Part shown: one piece after another, positions 5,979 through 12,784 of the stretch
Numbering within the stretch: the first letter of the stretch is position 1
Layout of the letters: each line of letters opens with the position of its first letter
DNA from: Armatimonadota bacterium
Lineage (GTDB): Bacteria > Vulcanimicrobiota > JACPDS01
Assembly (NCBI GenBank): GCA_016183885.1
Contig: JACPDS010000059.1
Coordinates: 1-16,425 of the forward strand
Reading direction: 5' to 3'
Length of the DNA: 16,425 bases
Made by a program: the position numbers and the translations under genes
Notes under the pieces: generated by a model
Seen by the model: the letters and a program-made list of their open reading frames with translations, nothing else
The model's database searches: none
Told to the model about the DNA's origin: nothing

Positions 5979-6614
5979 TTATAACTTTTTGGCTAAAATT
6001 ACATATTGAAATGTAAAAAAATCTTTAAAAACATATAAAGAGAGCAGTTTAGCAAGATTTTGATGTAAGCAATAAGGCTCTCTTAAGCGGTAATTTCTTT
6101 TAAGCCTTACAATTTTAAAATTAGCTTCTTTTAAAAGTTTTTTGATGCTTTTTAAGGTAAAAAATCGTAAATGCCCGTAATCAAAAATTCCCCTGCTTGT
6201 ATAATCCCAATTTCCTTTTAATAAACTATAAATTGTAAAATAGTATCTTATATTAGGAATAGAAGTTAAAAGATAACCATTGAGTTTTAAAAATTTACTA
6301 TATTTTTTTAAGAAATTCCAAGGATCTTTCAAATGCTCTAAAATATCAGAACAAATAATACAATCAAAATAACGCTCTTTAAAAGGAGGCTCAAATTCTT
6401 CTAAATCAGCTTGATAAACTTTATCTAAAAAATTTTTAGCATGTTCTACAGCTTGTTCATTAAACTCAATGCCAATTATTTCTTTTACTCCTCTTTCCTT
6501 TAAAGTTTTTCCTAAAATTCCGCCGCCGCAGCCTATATCTAAGACTAAATCAACTAAAGGAGGGAAAAGTTCCAATATATCGTCTCTTGGGCTTAAATAA
6601 TAATTTTCAATCAT
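5979..6614 (-). CDS. Class I SAM-dependent methyltransferase (Methyltransf_23-like)
   Basis: A 211-residue protein with a complete SAM-binding core. Motif I is V-L-D-I-G-C-G-G-G (24-32), the acidic residue of strand 2 is Glu50 in I-G-I-E-F, then Q-A-D-L (68-71) and F-D-C-I-I-C-S-D-I-L-E-H-L (83-95). G-Y-L-L-T-S-I-P-N-I-R-Y (about 113-124) and Y-G-H-L-R-F-F-T (about 146-153) are typical of family members in polysaccharide clusters. It is the last gene of the minus-strand glycan operon, 7 bp after the nucleotidyltransferase stop, with no convincing Shine-Dalgarno. It is not closely similar to the methyltransferase at 2140. The methyl acceptor is unknown; a sugar or glycan end group is likely from context. 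Confidence 0.85.
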   Translation of the reverse strand: MIENYYLSPRDDILELFPPLVDLVLDIGCGGGILGKTLKERGVKEIIGIEFNEQAVEHAKNFLDKVYQADLEEFEPPFKERYFDCIICSDILEHLKDPWNFLKKYSKFLKLNGYLLTSIPNIRYYFTIYSLLKGNWDYTSRGIFDYGHLRFFTLKSIKKLLKEANFKIVRLKRNYRLREPYCLHQNLAKLLSLYVFKDFFTFQYVILAKKL

Positions 6615-6621
6615 TAAAATT

Positions 6622-7605
6622 TTAAATAATTCCTACTTTCCCATGGTCTCCAATCATTAATTTTAAAGCCTCTAAAAAAATAAAACCTTCTTTTAGAGGC
6701 GAATTAGAGATTACAATTAAGCAATCATAATAAATTGAAGTAAAAGGACCGATATAAGAATTAATTATTCGGCTGTTTTCTCCAATAATTACCGGCCCTC
6801 GAATAACGCTGTTTTTAATTTTAACGCCTTTTTCAATAATTGCTTTGCCGGTAATCTGGCTTAAATTATCAATATTGCCATGAATTTTATTTTCAATAGT
6901 TTCTAAAACTATCCGATTGGCTTCTAAAATATCTTCTAACTTTCCGGTATCTTTCCACCATCCTTTAATAAGATGCGGGTTAACTTTTAATCCTTGATCA
7001 ATTAATCCTTGAATAGCATCGGTAATCTCTAATTCTCCTCTAAAAGAAGGTTTTATTTTTTTAGAGGCTTTAAAAATATGCGAATCAAAAATATATACTC
7101 CCACTAAAGCTAAATTACTTTTAGGATTTTTAGGTTTTTCCACAAGTTTAACCACAGTTTTATTTTTTAATTCTGCCACTCCAAAATCCCAAGGATTAGG
7201 AACTTCGGTTAAAAGAATTAAAGCGTTGGGTTTTTCCCGATAAAATTCCTTAACAAAATCAGTGATTCCGCCTTTAATAAAATTATCCCCTAAAAACATG
7301 GTAAAAGGCTCTTCTTTTATAAAATCTTCGGCAGTTAAAACAGCATGAGCCAACCCTAAAGGAGATTCCTGCTCAATATAAGTAATTTTACAATTAAAAG
7401 CTTTGCCATTCCCCACAGCTTCCATAATTTCTTTTTTAGTATCGCCCACAATAATTCCAATATCTTTAATGCCGGCTTCCACTAAATTTTCTAAAGCATA
7501 AAATAAAATAGGTTTATTGGCTATTGGAATAAGCTGTTTAGCGCTGGTATGAGTCAAGGGGCGAAGTCTGGTTCCTTTTCCTCCGGATAAAATTAAGCCT
7601 TTCAT
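6622..7605 (-). CDS. rmlA: Glucose-1-phosphate thymidylyltransferase, long RmlA type, with rearranged C-terminus
   Basis: A 327-residue nucleotidyltransferase making an NDP-sugar (dTDP-glucose in characterised homologues) from sugar 1-phosphate. The catalytic domain is complete: L-S-G-G-K-G-T-R-L-R-P-L-T (7-19), K-Q-L-I-P-I-A-N-K-P (23-32), E-Q-E-S-P-L-G-L-A-H-A-V (78-89), L-G-D-N (105-108), V-E-K-P (155-158) and S-F-R-G-E-L-E-I-T-D (187-196). A beta-helix follows (about 250-297). Residues 298-315 do not resemble the family. They are encoded by the reverse complement of the gene's own codons 177-195. The final L-M-I-G-D-H-G-K-V-G matches the usual end (I-L-G-D-H/N-S-x-V). Long-type members are about 355 residues, so about 45 residues were replaced by 18. 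Activity may survive because the catalytic domain is intact. The Shine-Dalgarno GAGGTG lies about 5 nt before the ATG. Confidence 0.8.
   Translation of the reverse strand: MKGLILSGGKGTRLRPLTHTSAKQLIPIANKPILFYALENLVEAGIKDIGIIVGDTKKEIMEAVGNGKAFNCKITYIEQESPLGLAHAVLTAEDFIKEEPFTMFLGDNFIKGGITDFVKEFYREKPNALILLTEVPNPWDFGVAELKNKTVVKLVEKPKNPKSNLALVGVYIFDSHIFKASKKIKPSFRGELEITDAIQGLIDQGLKVNPHLIKGWWKDTGKLEDILEANRIVLETIENKIHGNIDNLSQITGKAIIEKGVKIKNSVIRGPVIIGENSRIINSYIGPFTSIYYDCLIVISNSPLKEGFIFLEALKLMIGDHGKVGII
6661..6714. repeat. Inverted repeat arm B (inverted copy within rmlA)
   Basis: The reverse complement of this segment equals 7022-7075 at 53 of 54 positions. The one difference is at 6700 against 7036. 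Read in the rmlA frame it gives the atypical residues 298-315, so this arm is taken as the derived copy. Confidence 0.92.
7022..7075. repeat. Inverted repeat arm A (source copy within rmlA)
   Basis: This segment encodes RmlA residues 177-195 (including K-P-S-F-R-G-E-L-E-I-T), a conserved part of the catalytic domain, so it is taken as the source of arm B. The single mismatch (7036) is the third base of Gly190 and is synonymous (GGA here, GGC implied by arm B). The arms are 307 bp apart. Confidence 0.92.
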
Positions 7606-7637
7606 TTTTCACCTCATAAATTTTTATATTAAAGAAA

Positions 7638-8945
7638 TTAAATCATTTTAAAAATTTTGTTAAATTTACTAAACAATAAACTAAAAGGATGCCAAGGAGG
7701 CTTATTCCACAATAAAGGCGGAAAAAAAGCCGCAAGAGCGTTAATTAAAAAGGAAAAAATTAATAAAATATTAAAAAGATATTCTAATTTTTTACTTTTA
7801 TTTTCACTATGCCAAAAATAAAAAAATACAGCCAAAAAAGGAATTAAAGGCACAAAATAACGATTAGCATAACATCCGCCTTCCCAATCCAAACCTCGAA
7901 CTGTATAAATTAAAAAATGCGCTAAAATTAAAATAATTATAAAAATAGCATCTTTAGGAAATTTCTTATAAGATGACTTTATGCCTAAAAAAGAATATAA
8001 TAATATAGGCGAAAAAATTAAAATACCTTGATTTAAAGAAAATAAAGAGCCAAAAATTCCATTTAACGGATTTCCAAAACTTTTAAAGTAATATGCCTGA
8101 GGGACGGCAAAATAATTTCCGTATAAAGCTTTATTATAAAATAAAAGCAAAATTATTACTCCGATCACAGGAAAAGAAAGCGGAATCAATTCCTTATACC
8201 TCTTTTGAATTAATCTATAAACTCCAAAAATAAAAATAATTACCGCAATCGGGAAACGCATAGAAAAGCCTATCGCTAAAAAAATTCCCGGAATAAAATT
8301 TTTGTTTTGAATAAAAAATAAATAAAAACTGGCAATTAAAATTGGAGTAATAAAAGACTCAACTTGAAAAGCGGAGCTATAATGCCATAGGGGAGTAGCC
8401 AAAGCAAAAATAATGCAGATTTTAAGAGCGGTTCCTTTTTCTTTAGAGTAATAAAAAATGGTTTTATATAAAAAATATAAACCCAGCAACATTGCTAAGA
8501 TTGATAAGATTACCGATGCCGGTTCAAGCAAACAAAGCTTTGGACAGGTAAAGCTAAACGGCCATAATAAAATCGAAGCTAGAACCGCTAAACCGGGCGG
8601 ATGACTATGATAAATAATTATATTGGGGTCTTTAAAACTTTTCGGAAAAAAAGAATACTTTTTAGTGGTTTTATTAAAATAAGCGGTGGGTATTTTTTTC
8701 CCTCTTTGATTTACCCCGGCATCGCAATATTTTTTTTCATAAATATTATTTAAATTATTTTTAAGTTCAAAATCGCTATCATGTAAGATGCTATGCATAG
8801 TTAAAAGAGTGTAAGGAACATCGCCGGAAATTACTCTGGGCAAACTTATACCAAAAGATTTGATATGTTCTTTTCGATCAAAATTAAATTGAAAAAAAGG
8901 AGGGATAAAATATAGTAAAATAATAAAAAGAATAATTTTTCGCAT
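7638..8945 (-). CDS. Polytopic membrane protein, probable GT-C-fold glycosyltransferase
   Basis: A 435-residue protein with an N-terminal membrane anchor (about 4-20), a large extracytoplasmic loop (about 21-115), and about nine further hydrophobic segments between 118 and 412. The loop carries S-G-D-V-P-Y-T-L-L (40-48) and H-S-I-L-H-D-S-D-F-E-L-K-N-N (51-64). This resembles the 'GDEPHYL...HSLLKDGDLDLKNN' region of polyprenyl-phosphate-sugar-dependent mannosyl/arabinosyltransferase-like proteins, where the acidic residue (here Asp42) is the likely catalytic base. S-H-P-P-G-L-A (114-120) and G-G-C-Y-A-N-R-Y-F-V-P-L-I-P (356-369) are also typical. It would add a lipid-linked sugar on the outer face of the membrane. 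The donor is unknown. It starts 9 bp after the radical SAM stop, with no clear Shine-Dalgarno. Confidence 0.7.
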   Translation of the reverse strand: MRKIILFIILLYFIPPFFQFNFDRKEHIKSFGISLPRVISGDVPYTLLTMHSILHDSDFELKNNLNNIYEKKYCDAGVNQRGKKIPTAYFNKTTKKYSFFPKSFKDPNIIIYHSHPPGLAVLASILLWPFSFTCPKLCLLEPASVILSILAMLLGLYFLYKTIFYYSKEKGTALKICIIFALATPLWHYSSAFQVESFITPILIASFYLFFIQNKNFIPGIFLAIGFSMRFPIAVIIFIFGVYRLIQKRYKELIPLSFPVIGVIILLLFYNKALYGNYFAVPQAYYFKSFGNPLNGIFGSLFSLNQGILIFSPILLYSFLGIKSSYKKFPKDAIFIIILILAHFLIYTVRGLDWEGGCYANRYFVPLIPFLAVFFYFWHSENKSKKLEYLFNILLIFSFLINALAAFFPPLLWNKPPWHPFSLLFSKFNKIFKMI

Positions 8946-8954
8946 TATTTATTA

Positions 8955-10400
8955 TTATTCTCCTCTAAAAGCAAAATCTAAAACTGATGTTCCGGCAATT
9001 AATATTCTTCTTAATTCATCTAAACTATTCACTCTCTTAAGAGATTTCCAAAAATAAGCCGGACGCAAATAAAATTTAAGATAAGCCTTCTTTAGCAATT
9101 TTTCGAGATCTTCGCTCTTAATATTAGTAAAGGCTTGATTATAAAATCCGCTCGTATGCAGTCTCTTTAAATCCGCATCGCTTCCATCTTTTATCTCGGG
9201 AAATTTTTCTTCTATTAACTTAAAAAGCTCCGTGCCCGGGTAAGGAGTGCAAATCCCAAAAGTAGCCGTGGTGGGAGAAATTTTTTTCGCAAATTGAATA
9301 GTTTCTTCGACGGTTTTTTTAGTGTCTCCCGGCAGTCCAATCATTAAATGAGCATGCGTGCTAAGTCCTATGTTATGAGCCATCTTAAAAGTTTCCTTAG
9401 TTTTATCAATAGAAATTCCCTTTTTAATATTATTTAAAATTTCTTGAACTCCCGATTCTACGCCAAAACGAATCATATGACAACCGGCTTTTTTCATAAG
9501 CTTCAAACTTTCTTGATCAACGCTCCCAATGCGGGCATTGCAAATCCAAGTTAAATTAATTTTTCTTTTTATAATTTCCTGACAAATTTTAATATTACGT
9601 TCTTTAAAAATTGTAAAAGTTTCATCCCTGAAAAATATTTCTCTATAACCTAAATATTGTATATATTCTAATTCTTCCACTACATTTTCCGCGCTGCGCG
9701 AGCGCACTTCTTTGCCCATAAAAGAAGGCGCGGTGCAAAAAATACATTGAGCCGGACAACCCCGGGAAGTAAAAGCCGTAGTATAAGGAATTCTCTTTAC
9801 GATAGGATTAAAATATTCTATCTTGGGAGAAAGCAAAGTACGGTCGGGAAAAGGCAGTTCATCTAAATTCTTAATAAAAGGATAAAAATCATTTAAAATA
9901 ATTTTTTCTCCTTCTTTATAGCCTATTCCTAAAACCTTTTTCCAGCTGTTATCTTTTTTCTTTAAAGCTTTAACTAAGTCCCGTAAAACATATTCATGTT
10001 CTCTTCTAATAATAATATCTATTCCGGGGATCAGGGAAAAATTCGGCATAAAAGTAGGATGACTGCCGTAAATAATAGTAATTAAATCAGGATTAACTTC
10101 TTTTAAAAATGATAAAGTAAAAGCATCTTCTTTAAAAGTCATCGTAGAAGTTTGAACGACTGCTAAATTAAATTGAAGGATATTTTTTTTAAGTTCTTCA
10201 AGACTCATTTTTAGCCCTAAAGCATCTAAAAATTCTACTTCTTCAGCTTCTTTTTTTAACAAAGTAGCTGTTAAAACCTGACTAATAGGAGGAACGCTGG
10301 TTCCGGCAATTCTTTTTCCTTTACACCAACAGCCCCAAAGAGCATCCCTGACCACATTTTTGCTAACAGCGCTGGGCGGATTTAAAATTAAAATTTTCAT
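8955..10400 (-). CDS. Radical SAM protein with N-terminal B12-binding-like domain (BchE/HpnJ-type layout)
   Basis: A 481-residue protein. The N-terminal domain starts M-K-I-L-I-L-N-P-P and has V-P-P-I-S-Q-V-L-T-A-T-L-L-K (about 36-49), I-I-Y-G-S-H-P-T-F (about 108-116) and I-I-R-R-E-H-E (about 129-135), the usual layout of a cobalamin-binding-like domain without DxHxxG. The radical SAM core has S-R-G-C-P-A-Q-C-I-F-C with Cys215, Cys219 and Cys222 for the 4Fe-4S cluster, then R-S-R-S-A-E-N-V-V-E-E-L. This last motif is shared with the radical SAM protein at 4446 (R-A-R-S-A-E-N-V-I-E-E-I), so the two are distant paralogues. It heads the minus-strand glycan genes, 26 bp after the HigA-type stop. 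There is no visible Shine-Dalgarno or promoter of its own. Substrate unknown; a carbon methylation or similar modification of a glycan or lipid is plausible. Confidence 0.85.
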   Translation of the reverse strand: MKILILNPPSAVSKNVVRDALWGCWCKGKRIAGTSVPPISQVLTATLLKKEAEEVEFLDALGLKMSLEELKKNILQFNLAVVQTSTMTFKEDAFTLSFLKEVNPDLITIIYGSHPTFMPNFSLIPGIDIIIRREHEYVLRDLVKALKKKDNSWKKVLGIGYKEGEKIILNDFYPFIKNLDELPFPDRTLLSPKIEYFNPIVKRIPYTTAFTSRGCPAQCIFCTAPSFMGKEVRSRSAENVVEELEYIQYLGYREIFFRDETFTIFKERNIKICQEIIKRKINLTWICNARIGSVDQESLKLMKKAGCHMIRFGVESGVQEILNNIKKGISIDKTKETFKMAHNIGLSTHAHLMIGLPGDTKKTVEETIQFAKKISPTTATFGICTPYPGTELFKLIEEKFPEIKDGSDADLKRLHTSGFYNQAFTNIKSEDLEKLLKKAYLKFYLRPAYFWKSLKRVNSLDELRRILIAGTSVLDFAFRGE

Positions 10401-10426
10401 TTTATTCTTTTTAAAAATTAGATTGA

Positions 10427-10720
10427 TTACCTGTATTCTAAATCGATAATTAGTTTAGCGTTAAGAGCATTCGCAATCTTTTTTAAAGTTTGAATGGAAT
10501 AATTCTCATAATTGGAACTTTCTAAACGAGAAATTACTGATTGAGTTGTGTGTATCCTTTTAGCCAGTTCTTTTTGTGTAAAGCCTTTCTTCTCTCTCAA
10601 TTCTGTAATTTTTACCGCAACCCTCAATTTGTCCTGTTCTTCCTTAAAAATCTTCGCAAAAAATGGGTCTTTTGAATATTTATCTAAATGTTTTTCAAAA
10701 TCGCCCTTTTTCTTTGACAT
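10427..10720 (-). CDS. XRE-family HTH antitoxin (HigA-type)
   Basis: A 97-residue protein with a Cro/C1-type helix-turn-helix at about 38-90: I-T-E-L-R-E-K-K-G-F-T-Q-K-E-L-A-K-R-I, then T-Q-S-V-I-S-R-L-E-S (recognition helix) and S-I-Q-T-L-K-K-I-A-N-A-L. It follows the toxin gene directly, its ATG beginning at the base after the toxin stop (TAAATG). Its Shine-Dalgarno (GGAGG) lies inside the toxin's 3' end. Toxin-first order with an HTH antitoxin is the HigBA arrangement. It should neutralise the upstream toxin and repress the promoter at 11094-11122. Lys/Asp-rich residues 1-35 probably contact the toxin. Confidence 0.85.
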   Translation of the reverse strand: MSKKKGDFEKHLDKYSKDPFFAKIFKEEQDKLRVAVKITELREKKGFTQKELAKRIHTTQSVISRLESSNYENYSIQTLKKIANALNAKLIIDLEYR

Positions 10721-11077
10721 TTAAAAGACCTCCTTCTTTAAATAATCCTCCATACGCAATTCAGCAGTTTGTATTTCCTTTCCAATTTTATTTGACTTCT
10801 TCAAAAAACTGTAAAGTAAAACTATTTTTCTTCCCCGAAACATAAAGTACAAAATTCTATAATTCTTTAAAGCAACTTTAATCCTCAATTCCCTTAACTT
10901 TCTCACACCCCTTATATCAGAGGTATATGGAAAGGGGAGGAATCCTTTTTCTTTAAGCAAATAAACGTAAGCAAAAATTCTTATTCTATCCTTAGCCGGT
11001 AAATCATCAATAAATTCTTCTATTTGCGAAAAACCACTCTCATCTCGATAGTAAACAATTTCATAATCCGATGTCAT
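10721..11077 (-). CDS. HigB-type toxin (phage-derived Gp49-like, RelE superfamily)
   Basis: A 118-residue protein matching the Gp49/HigB pattern: an N-terminal strand Y-E-I-V-Y-Y, a helical stretch F-S-Q-I-E-E-F-I-D-D-L-P (16-27), then R-K-L-R-E-L-R-I-K (about 59-67), N-Y-R-I-L-Y-F-M-F (72-80), I-V-L-L-Y-S-F-L-K-K-S-N-K-I (85-98) and a C-terminal helix (I-Q-T-A-E-L-R-M). HigB toxins cut mRNA on the ribosome. A GGAGG Shine-Dalgarno lies 6 nt before the ATG. It is the first gene after a good promoter and is immediately followed by the HTH antitoxin. Confidence 0.85.
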   Translation of the reverse strand: MTSDYEIVYYRDESGFSQIEEFIDDLPAKDRIRIFAYVYLLKEKGFLPFPYTSDIRGVRKLRELRIKVALKNYRILYFMFRGRKIVLLYSFLKKSNKIGKEIQTAELRMEDYLKKEVF

Positions 11078-11093
11078 CGTTGTCCTCCATAAT

Positions 11094-11122
11094 AAGATAG
11101 CATATTTGCGATATTATGTCAA
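11094..11122 (-). promoter_or_regulatory. Sigma-70 promoter of the HigBA-type operon
   Basis: On the minus strand: -35 TTGACA (11122-11117), 17-bp spacer, -10 TATCTT (11099-11094) preceded by an extended -10 TGC. The spacer contains an imperfect dyad (CATA-N10-TATG) that could be the antitoxin operator, but the symmetry is weak. This is the only clear promoter upstream of the genes at 10400-5979. Confidence 0.75.
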
Positions 11123-11234
11123 TGAGTTTGAATGAGTTGCATAAATAACTGTGATATAAATACAGCCACCTCATTTCTATCAAATCTCCTAAGACTATAG
11201 AGCATTTCTACCAGCCTCCTATAGCCTTTAATTC

Positions 11235-11263
11235 TATAATAAATAAAGTAGCTTTTTCTACTT
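11235..11263 (+). promoter_or_regulatory. Possible xseA promoter -10 and leader hairpin
   Basis: TATAAT (11235-11240) has no recognisable -35 at 16-18 bp. Just downstream AAGTAG (11246-11251) and CTACTT (11258-11263) form a 6-bp hairpin around CTTTTT, about 40 nt before the xseA start. The rest of the region between the HigBA promoter and xseA (11123-11302) shows no other supported feature. Confidence 0.3.
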
Positions 11264-11302
11264 AATTGACTTTTTGATTTTTTATAGAAAAACTTTCCTT
11301 TT

Positions 11303-12529
11303 ATGTTTAATCATAATTCAGCTTTAGAAATTAACTATCTTACCGTAACTCAATTAAATTATTATCTTAAAAACTTAATTGAAACTGATAATTTCCTGCA
11401 GGCGCTTTATTTAAAAGGAGAAATTTCAAATTTTTCCCGCTCAGCCTTAGGACATTATTATTTTGTTTTAAAAGACCAGCAATCGCGGATTAATTGCGTA
11501 ATGTTTAATAATCAAAATTCTATATTGAAATTTAATCTGGAAAATGGAATGAAAGTTTTAGCTTCCGGACAAATTTCTATTTATGAAAAACATGGCCAAT
11601 ATCAATTAAAAGTATTGGAATTAAAACCCGAAGGATTGGGAGAATTATATTTAGCTTATTTGCAATTAAAAGAAAAATTAGCCAAAGAAGGTTTGTTTGA
11701 CGCTAAATATAAGAAAAAAATTCCTTTTTTGCCTTTAAGAATCGGTGTGATTACTTCTCTTTACGGGGCGGCTTTATATGATATTATAACTACTTTAAAA
11801 AAGCGCAACTCAGCGGTTAAGATTATAGTTTGCGAAGCTCAAGTTCAAGGCGAAGAGGCTCCCTTAAGCATTGTCAAAGCTATTGAAAATTTAAATCGTT
11901 ATCAAGAGCTGGATTTAATTATCGCGGGAAGAGGAGGAGGTTCTTTTGAAGAATTATCAGCTTTTAACGATGAAAGAGTGGCAAGAGCGATTTTTGCCTC
12001 TCATATTCCAATTATTTCCGCGGTGGGACATGAAATTGATTTTACAATTGCGGATTTAGCGGCTGATTTGAGAGCTCCTACTCCTACAGCTGGCGCGGAA
12101 TTAGCTCTTCCTGTTAAAGAAGAACTTCTTAAGCATTTAAATATTTTGCGCGAACGCGCTAAATTAGCTTTAAAAAATAAACTTGACAATGAAAAAAGAT
12201 ATTTAAAATTAATTCAAAATAAAGGGATTCTTAAAGACCCGTATTTATTAGTTCAAAATTTATCTTTAGATTTAGATAATCTAATTAAAGAATTAAAATT
12301 TTTAATTAATAAAAATATAACTGAATATACTAATAAATTAAGTTATTTATTAAATCATCTTAAAGCTTTAAGTCCTTTAAATATTTTAAACCGCGGTTAC
12401 GCACTTGCTTTAAAACTGCCTCAGGAGAAAATAATTAAAAGCATAGAAGAATTAAAAGAGAAAGATTTATTAAAGATTTTATTAAAAGACGGAAAGGTAA
12501 TTTGTGAAATTAAAGAACTTATGAAATAG
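11303..12529 (+). CDS. xseA: Exodeoxyribonuclease VII large subunit
   Basis: A 408-residue large subunit of the nuclease that degrades single-stranded DNA to oligonucleotides. The N-terminal OB domain has Y-L-T-V-T-Q-L-N-Y-Y (16-25) and K-G-E-I-S-N-F-S (39-46). The catalytic domain has I-G-V-I-T-S-L-Y-G-A-A (148-158), where the family norm is TSPTGAA. It continues with G-R-G-G-G-S-F-E-E-L (about 213-222), A-V-G-H-E-I-D-F-T-I (about 242-251) and A-D-L-R-A-P-T-P-T-A (about 256-265). The helical region and the C-terminal L-N-R-G-Y-A-L follow. It is shorter than the E. coli enzyme (456) but within the range of short homologues. No Shine-Dalgarno precedes the ATG. It opens the conserved operon that continues with xseB 14 bp downstream. 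Confidence 0.95.
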   Translation: MFNHNSALEINYLTVTQLNYYLKNLIETDNFLQALYLKGEISNFSRSALGHYYFVLKDQQSRINCVMFNNQNSILKFNLENGMKVLASGQISIYEKHGQYQLKVLELKPEGLGELYLAYLQLKEKLAKEGLFDAKYKKKIPFLPLRIGVITSLYGAALYDIITTLKKRNSAVKIIVCEAQVQGEEAPLSIVKAIENLNRYQELDLIIAGRGGGSFEELSAFNDERVARAIFASHIPIISAVGHEIDFTIADLAADLRAPTPTAGAELALPVKEELLKHLNILRERAKLALKNKLDNEKRYLKLIQNKGILKDPYLLVQNLSLDLDNLIKELKFLINKNITEYTNKLSYLLNHLKALSPLNILNRGYALALKLPQEKIIKSIEELKEKDLLKILLKDGKVICEIKELMK

Positions 12530-12543
12530 GAGGTTCAATATAT

Positions 12544-12774
12544 ATGAAGAAAGAAATTTCCAATTTAAGTTATGAAAAATCGCTAAAGCGTCTTGAAGAA
12601 ATTATTGAGATGTTGGAAAAAGGGGAACTTACTTTGGATGAATCTTTAAAAAATTTTGAGGAAGGCATGGAATTGTCTTCATATTGCGCTTTAAAATTAA
12701 AAGATGCGGAAATAAAAATAAAAAAATTAATTGAAAAAGAAAATCAATTAGAATTGACAGATTTTACTTCTTAA
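12544..12774 (+). CDS. xseB: Exodeoxyribonuclease VII small subunit
   Basis: A 76-residue protein of standard length for XseB, the small helical subunit that binds the long helices of XseA. The family signature is clear: S-Y-E-K-S-L-K-R-L-E-E-I-I-E-M-L-E (9-25), then L-T-L-D-E-S-L-K-N-F-E-E-G (29-41). The Shine-Dalgarno AGGAGG overlaps the xseA stop codon, 10 nt before the ATG. The gene lies directly between xseA and ispA, as in many bacteria. Confidence 0.95.
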   Translation: MKKEISNLSYEKSLKRLEEIIEMLEKGELTLDESLKNFEEGMELSSYCALKLKDAEIKIKKLIEKENQLELTDFTS

Positions 12775-12784
12775 AAAGTATAAA

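Noticed and set aside
5060..9720. Similar GC-rich strings around AGCGCGGAAAATGTA in the two radical SAM genes, considered as a repeat
   Set aside because: Both encode the shared family motif R-S-A-E-N-V-[IV]-E-E, so the similarity is explained by common protein ancestry.
788..10426. 14-bp match AAAAATTAGATTGA at 788-801 and 10413-10426, near both borders of the glycan cluster, considered as an attachment-site repeat
   Set aside because: The match is short and very AT-rich, so it is expected by chance in sequence of this composition. There is no tRNA or integrase nearby, and similar strings occur elsewhere (for example near 15480).
11266..11288. TTGACT (11266) with TATAGA (11283) as an xseA promoter
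   Set aside because: The spacer is only 11 bp, and the start would fall almost on the start codon.
12001..12189. Minus-strand open frame inside xseA
   Set aside because: It is antisense to the conserved XseA catalytic region, a typical shadow frame.
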